From: Membranipora membranacea
Lineage: Eukaryota; Bryozoa; Gymnolaemata; Cheilostomatida; Membraniporidae
Direction: 5' to 3'
DNA length: 64,000 bases
Assembly: GCA_914767715.1 (NCBI GenBank)
Contig: OU612075.1
Location: 2,542,001 to 2,606,000 of the forward strand
Shown: piece after piece, positions 58,041-64,000 of the stretch
How positions within the stretch are numbered: the stretch's first letter is position 1
Layout: every line of letters starts with the position of its first letter
Program-made: the position numbers and the translations under genes
The notes under the pieces: model-generated
What the model saw: only the letters and a program-made list of their open reading frames with translations
Told to the model about the DNA's origin: nothing
The model's database searches: none

Positions 58041-60698
58041 ATCAGAACTCAAAATACACTTGGCAGTAGAATATAAATTCGAGATGTACAAATCACTGAT
58101 CAGTCATATAGTGGAATACAGGGGCTGCTTTCAATTTGATTTCACGGCTAAAAGTCGCTAAAGCTCAGCCACTCACAAATTCGATTTTCAGAATATAGAA
58201 TTAAAACCAGAGAATATAGATAATATATCTATAGTCTCTGTTAAAACCTTAAATTCATATTTTTGTTTGTAGTTGATGGTGTGCGGATAGGTCAGATTAC
58301 AAGGCTTGCCGAGCCTGTAGTAAAGTTTGCCGGAGAGAGCGCAACATTGCCAAGCTATGTCTCCAGCCCACCTGGTTCCAACATCATTGTATGTCTTGTT
58401 ATCTAGTATTATAATTATAATTTGTGTTTGCAAAAGCGCTGGTTGTACTATAGGCCAAAAATCAAAGTCATTGCACATGTATTTGAGCTGGAAACAATGC
58501 GTTAACTGAAACACAAAAAAATGTTTGGAATGTTGCAAATACTCAGTATAAATCTACCACCTTAAGAATATTATTATTATTATGAACTTTATTAACCACC
58601 GATCAATGCATGAAGAATATAAGACCATGTGAGAAAAAATAAAACACTGTTGAGTAGTATCAAGGTGCTATGGAAATAATATCAAGTAACTTAAATTATA
58701 CTTAGTTACTATGGGCAACCTAGGTTTTCTGGGATCCAATCCATATTTTGTTAGGCGCCTTTGCCTTATGACTCATCAAACTTCATAACGATGTATCAAA
58801 GTTGTAGGTTTAAACTATAGTTTTTAACATTTCAATATGAATGGATATTTTCACAGGTAACATGGAGTTATCTGAACAGTACCAGTGGCAGTAAAACGAT
58901 AACACAGAGTTGTAACGTCGCTGATGATAATAATAGCGATGAAGACGGCGAGCTGAAATATGAGATTAACTGTCCAGCAAACCTAGGTAAGAAATTACTG
59001 AGTCAACAAACTCAGACTATGGTTTAAACTTCCTTAATCCCTCCTCCATACTTTGGCATACTATTTGCTCAGGCAGGGGATTGATGGGACAGACAGAGTG
59101 CATAACAACTATTGTCAGAAGCTTGGGCTAAAATCCACTTTCTGGATTTGTTTTGTTTATTTTATCGGGTAACGTATAAAAAATGTGTGAGTTTAAGATG
59201 ATGAGGCTCCATATGCGCAGTAGCATAGCTACCCGAGGTGCAAGAGCCCTGAGTTGGGTTGGAATTTATTTGACTCTTATGAACATTACCCTTCAGCAGC
59301 GGAGGCGCCCACAATGAGGCCAGCAGGCGCTGCTTTAAAACCGACTTAAATGATTCAATACATTTAATCGAACGGATTGAAAGAAGCCAGCTGTTCCAAG
59401 CAACAGACGCTTGGTAGTCAGGTTGACGATGACCACAGGCAGATGTAGATGGAGGGTAAGGCAGGTCGAGGAGAGATTTGCGAGTGGTGTAGGCGGGAGT
59501 AGGAGGAGTTGATGAGTAAATTTAAACACTGTCCAAAAGTAGATGTATTTTGTCTTTAAATTGGTGCATAGGTATGCTCTGCACTGCTTGCAAGGTGAGT
59601 CAACCTTGTGTCAAAAGCGTGACCTTGCCTCTGAGGGCTCTGTATATTTCGCCAGTTGTCACACCAATATCCTTCTCTAGTATGAGGTTGAACCGATATC
59701 TTCCCAAACAACTTTTAGGAATGTTCGACAAATATCGCAACTGCAAATAATTCTGCTCAAACATTGTCTGGTTTGAGAATTTTCTCTCGATTATAACCAG
59801 AATAGTAAACAATTCATAATCTCCAAGGAGGTGGACATACTTTTGCAAGTCACGAGCCACAGATCATAAGTCATCAACTGTTGAAGCTCTAAAATTTGAG
59901 AACAACATATCGTTTTTTTTGTAGGTACTGTGATATATCATATTAATGTGAATAATCTAGCACTACAAGATTCCGGTATGTACCAGTGTTGTACATATGT
60001 AGAGGGAGCTTCTAGTCCTACAGATATTATGTCTACCAAGATAACCGTTCTCTCTCCTCCTAAGGTGATGTGTGATAACTATTACATAACACACATGACC
60101 ACTATTTTAGATACATAGCCTGAGATGTTGGGACAGGAGAATATGTGAATTGTGGTATTTAACTCTCTGTGTGGGGATAAGGTCTTCCCATTATTATATC
60201 TTCTTCTCTGAAGGCTTACTCTTTGACTCTCTGTCAAAATTGAGAATCCACAATAAATATTGGGTTTTAAGAAATGATGATTTTAATGAAGCATAATTTC
60301 AGTAACAGATAAGATAATTCTTGGGATTACTTTTGAATCGATGCTTTTTATTTTTGTTGCTTTCAGATGGCATTTGCAGCTTCCACTTTGGTAACTCACT
60401 CTTTCCTTGGTATGAATGTCACAATGACATGCATGGCCTAGGGAGAACCTGCACCTAATGTCACATGGGGTAAAGCTAACTGCAAACCACTGCCAGATAA
60501 AGGCAGATCCTACCAGGTGAAGCTGCCAGCAGGTGCTAGACGATCGGTACGTTCTATCTTGATACTTCAGTAACTTATGGCTGGTTCACATTGACTTCAG
60601 TAACTTATGGCTGGTTCATATTATTGTCCCAGACAGCTATCCCAGATAACCATCCCAGTCAAGGTGACCATGAAAATAACAAAATCCCAGTCTGCCTG

Positions 60699-60761
60699 AG
60701 TCGGTCTGGGACAGTATCTGGAAAGCTCGTCAAACTTTCCAGATACTGTCCCAGACCGACC
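60699..60761. repeat. Short perfect hairpin in Ig intron
   Basis: gtctgggacagtatctggaa is followed after ~10 bp by its complement. Copy 1 has a degraded version at 35,945-35,990. The surrounding ~300 bp is rich in tgggac(a/c)a motifs and partly self-complementary, so it is probably the centre of a foldback MITE. Confidence 0.65.
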
Positions 60762-61466
60762 CAGACTCATTTGACATCTGGGTACTATGTGAATACAACA
60801 TTGGGATGATCGGGGACCATTGGGGACCATCGTGGACCATATGGGACAATCTGGGACAATCCTCTACAAATTGAACACACATCATAATTATACCGGCACT
60901 ATTCAGACAAAAACATATTTGCTTCTCTGGGATGACTTTGCAATGTGGACATAAGACTGGAACCATCTAGGATGGTATCCCAGTGTCAACTGGGACAATG
61001 TGAACCATGCTTTACTTAACCCAGTGACCTTGAGTATGAATATCTTTTTTTATAGCAGAACATTAATTAACGTTTGCAAACATGTCATCAGACTTGCGCA
61101 AATAATATTTTTGGCGGATCGGATATGCTTTGCAACATAATCTTTGAAACATTTGTTTCATTGTGATCACTTATTATACACAGATAACAGATCTGACGAT
61201 ACTTAACTTGACTAAAGAAGACAGGGGATCCTACAGGTGCAGTGCAGACAACTCTGTAAGGCCTCCAGATCAGATGTATTACTCCCTCTCTATAGAATTT
61301 GCACCAACTGTCGCTCCGGTAGAACCAAGTTATGGTGCTGCCACCTCGGAAGCCACGGCAGCCATGCTCTGGTGTCAAGTTGATGGTATGTCTATATTTA
61401 TGCACCATTTAATTAAGTATCTATGATAAGATAAGATTTATTGTAAAACCCTTCACAGAACTAATG

Positions 61467-62128
61467 TCTGTGGTGCAATGGATAGGGCGTGGGTCTTTCA
61501 ATTAGGAGTTTGTTCCAATTTGAGATTGAAACTGGTGTCAGGAAGGGCATCCGACCTCAAATGCTCCTGTGCCACACTAGTCTATAAAGTCCGTAGACCC
61601 ATACTCATGGTACCGGAAACAAATAAACCGAGAATCATCTAGGTTTCTCACAGGGTATCACAGGGTATCACAGGGTATCACAGGGTATCACAGGGTATCA
61701 CAGGGTATCACAGGGTATCACAGGGTATCACAGGGTATCACAGGGTATCACAGGGTATCACAGGGTATCACAGGGTATCACAGGGTATCACAGGGTATCA
61801 CAGGGTATCACAGGGTATCACAGGGTATCACAGGGTATCACAGGGTATCACAGGGTATCACAGGGTATCACAGGGTATCACAGGGTATCACAGGGTATCA
61901 CAGGGTATCACAGGGTATCACAGGGTATCACAGGGTATCACAGGGTATCACAGGGTATCACAGGGTATCACAGGGTATCACAGGGTATCACAGGGTATCA
62001 CAGGGTATCACAGGGTATCACAGGGTATCACAGGGTATCACAGGGTATCACACGGTATCACACGGTATCACAGGGTATCACAGGGTATCACAGGGTATCG
62101 AGACTATAAACAAACATGTGTTGTTCTT
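61467..62128 (+). mobile_element. tRNA-derived SINE with a 45-unit 10-bp minisatellite tail
   Basis: The insertion is flanked by 11-bp direct repeats cagaactaatg (61,456-61,466 and 62,129-62,139) and is absent from the same intron of copy 1. The head has an A-box-like tggtgcaatggatagggcg and a body with tcaggaagggcatccgacc. The tail is the 10-bp unit CAGGGTATCA repeated from 61,651 to 62,100 (45 units; two read CACGGTATCA and the last ends in G). The tail makes up over two thirds of the insertion. Confidence 0.85.
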
Positions 62129-62139
62129 CAGAACTAATG

Positions 62140-64000
62140 GAGTATTTTGTAGAAAAAAAAGTTTGTTCCAATTTGAGATTGAAACTTGGATTTTCATCAA
62201 AGTTAACATGATTGGAATCACTGGACAGGTTTATAAATCTGATTGAGGATCCAAAAGTGATGCACATGTTAGATATTGATCTGAATTGTATATATATATA
62301 TTCGTATTAACTTTTATATTAGAGCATGGTTATCTCATTTATTTCGTTGATATTTCAAAAGGAAACCCCAGACCTGTTATGTATTGGTATAAGATGAGTT
62401 CCGCACAAGCTTCAGTTTATGAGAAGGGAGACCTGAAGCTAGATAATGTATAACGTTATCTATGAACTTTAGCCGTTTGGGTTAGGTGTAGAACTCTTAT
62501 AACTAGAATTATCTAGACAAAGTTCACTGAACTACGATTTCTTTATTTTGTCTGTTATCCATAATATTTGATATTCCATTTAAAGTCCGTGAAACCTGTA
62601 ATTGTTTAAAAAACATGAGTAACATTAATCAAATTATGATCAAATTATCAAATACGAAATTAAAATGGTTTTTCCAAGAATATTCATTTACAATGTAGTT
62701 ATAAAACAATAAGCTTCAAATTATGTATACCATTGAAAATTTACAGTTTAAATCAGAATTAAAAGTTAAAATTGACATACCTCTGGTGTATTCCTAGTTA
62801 ATATTGGTTTTCACATCTTGACTTTTTCTACACATAACTGAATCGATAGAGCCAGATGACGTTCACTTGATCTTTTATGTTTTGATGTTTTGAATACTAA
62901 GTGGTAAAAAATGACCGTAATCCTGTTGTGTTAGGTGCAGGTTGACCTGTAAACCCCATTAGTTTTGGTCCATATTTAGAGGCAGAAGTTCAGCGAGGGT
63001 TCAGATTAGAAATTTGTGAGTGCTAAGTTGGGTTTTTAATTACTTTTGCAGCAGCATGATAGATTTTTTGGAAGCCATAAACGAGAATCGCAGTTTAGGT
63101 ATTTTTTTTACATAATTGGCAAGCGTATAATTTGATAATAACATACTAGGTACTACTTTGTTGTGGATTCTTACAAATGTCTTCGGCACAAGCTTCAGTT
63201 TATGAAAAGGAAGACTTGAAGTTGGATAATGTGTTCTTTTCTAAAGCAGCAACAATTCTCACCGACGATAAATACAAATTCGAGCACAAGATATTATTTA
63301 ATTTATTATTTAATTTATCGTTTACTACATAAGTTTTTTTCAAATCACAATTGTAATAAGGATTATGAAGTAGTTGATTATGACAGTCCATCCAAACAAT
63401 GACTTCTGCCCAAGAGTATAGTAAACTCGTTACACAACCAGAATTCGTTGCTCACAAACATTTACCCTTATTTATTTATTGAATTTTTCTAAAGAGTAGG
63501 GTAGAACATACTACGTAGGAATAAAGGCTTGTGTTAAGGTAATTTTAAAGAAAAAAAACCAGAGATCATGTTTCCACCCTTTTTAAGACTTTAAATATAA
63601 TGCATTTGAATATGTTATTCCAATACTGCTCTTTAAAACTATAAGAACATTTTCGAATGAGTTTATCAACTCTCTAAAATCAGAACATGATAATACCACA
63701 AGATTACATAATTTACAAACAAAAAAGGCCAAAAACAAGCGGGGTTAGAGGTCCCTGTTGTGCCATGGTGTCAACCTGTACAACAGGTACCTTATGGGAG
63801 TGGAGACATGTACTCAGTCTGGTTCGTTGGGTGGCCTGGCGGCGCGCCTGTGTGAGGGGGTTTGATCGTGTGCAGGTTGCGAATGTACCGCTCTGTCGTT
63901 CCGGCAGGCGAGAGTGGCATCGAGTGTTCTAGTCGGGCAGTCTCTGTTCTAGCTTCTTGCTATCTGACTGTCCCATTGCTTTTTAACTTTCTATATTGAC
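62140..64000. other. Intron of Ig copy 2 running to window end
   Basis: Matches 38,230-39,600 of copy 1, with an extra ~0.8 kb AT-rich block at about 62,450-63,190. No exon is recognised. The next exon, matching 39,721, would lie beyond the window. Confidence 0.6.

Larger units (their letters stand above)
54273..61385 (+). pseudogene. Ig-superfamily gene, copy 2, with signal-peptide exon but premature stop
   Basis: Signal-peptide exon 54273-54321 (MYQLIQAVVAYLTICF) ends in phase 1 at gtaagt and joins exon 58273-58388 in frame (VDGVRIGQITRLAEP). Then come 58857-58986, 59925-60064, 60367-60546 and 61184-61385, each the same length as its copy 1 counterpart. Ig motifs are conserved (LQDSGMYQCCTYV, LTKEDRGSYRCSADNS). 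In exon 60367-60546, codon 25 is TAG (60,439-60,441) where copy 1 has GAG, which would truncate the protein in the second Ig domain. All other recognised exons stay open, so the loss is recent, polymorphic or a sequencing error. Later exons lie beyond base 64,000. The first intron (54,322-58,272) is full of repeats. Confidence 0.72.
52212..64000. repeat. Segmental duplication, copy 2 (runs past window end)
   Basis: Matches copy 1 at 31,887 onward. A 4.5-kb block (53,733-58,255) is absent from copy 1. A SINE/minisatellite insertion (61,467-62,128) is also unique to this copy, whereas the 1.47-kb insertion of copy 1 is absent here. Confidence 0.85.

Noticed and set aside
61651-62100. Possible CRISPR-like array
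   Set aside because: Pure 10-bp tandem repeats without spacers, in animal DNA.

Overview
The window is animal nuclear DNA. Its genes are split by many short-to-medium GT-AG introns, it carries several tRNA-derived SINE families, decayed LINEs, foldback elements and minisatellites, and its protein families are metazoan (signal-peptide EF-hand proteins, PAN/apple, CTHRC1-like domains, Ig domains, RING/B-box/propeller). I read it as an invertebrate; a sponge or another early-branching animal would fit the CTHRC1-like expansion, but that placement is a guess. Gene models were assembled by hand from ORFs, splice signals and phase continuity.

Layout. (1) 0.17-8.93 kb, minus strand: two tandem secretory-pathway EF-hand genes of CREC (reticulocalbin/calumenin) type. 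The upstream copy is complete; the other runs off the left edge. (2) 11.88-32.05 kb, plus strand: a 13-exon gene for a secreted protein with a PAN/apple-like domain followed by three CTHRC1-C-terminal-like domains. Exon 1 has an apparent one-base frameshift at a G run. (3) A 9.67-kb PIF/Harbinger DNA transposon (15,644-25,311) lies inside intron 4 of that gene. It has identical 23-bp terminal inverted repeats, an ATT target duplication, a spliced HARBI1-like DDE transposase on the plus strand and a 10-exon AT-hook plus Myb/SANT-like partner on the minus strand. (4) 31.9-40.3 kb and 52.2-64 kb: two copies of a segmental duplication carrying an Ig-superfamily gene. One breakpoint lies inside the last exon of the PAN/CTHRC1-like gene, leaving an orphan exon piece at 52.2 kb. 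The first Ig copy lacks a visible signal-peptide exon and has frame trouble near its 3' end; the second has an in-phase signal-peptide exon but a premature stop. (5) 40.3-46.7 kb: mostly non-autonomous elements, including a 2.8-kb long-TIR element, a 0.7-kb foldback and a cluster of CGGAAAA/TTTTCCG motifs. (6) 46.76-51.51 kb: an intact 8-exon RING/B-box/coiled-coil/beta-propeller (TRIM-NHL-like) gene. (7) 53.7-58.2 kb: first intron of Ig copy 2, filled with SINEs, an 8-bp minisatellite and decayed LINE fragments on both strands.

Functional picture. The host genes encode mainly secretory and extracellular proteins plus one TRIM-like protein. The most distinctive items are the apparently near-intact, two-gene Harbinger nested in a host intron, the PAN plus triple-CTHRC1-like architecture, and the recent duplication whose two Ig copies carry different lesions. 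Homology statements rest on motif recognition only; no search was run.
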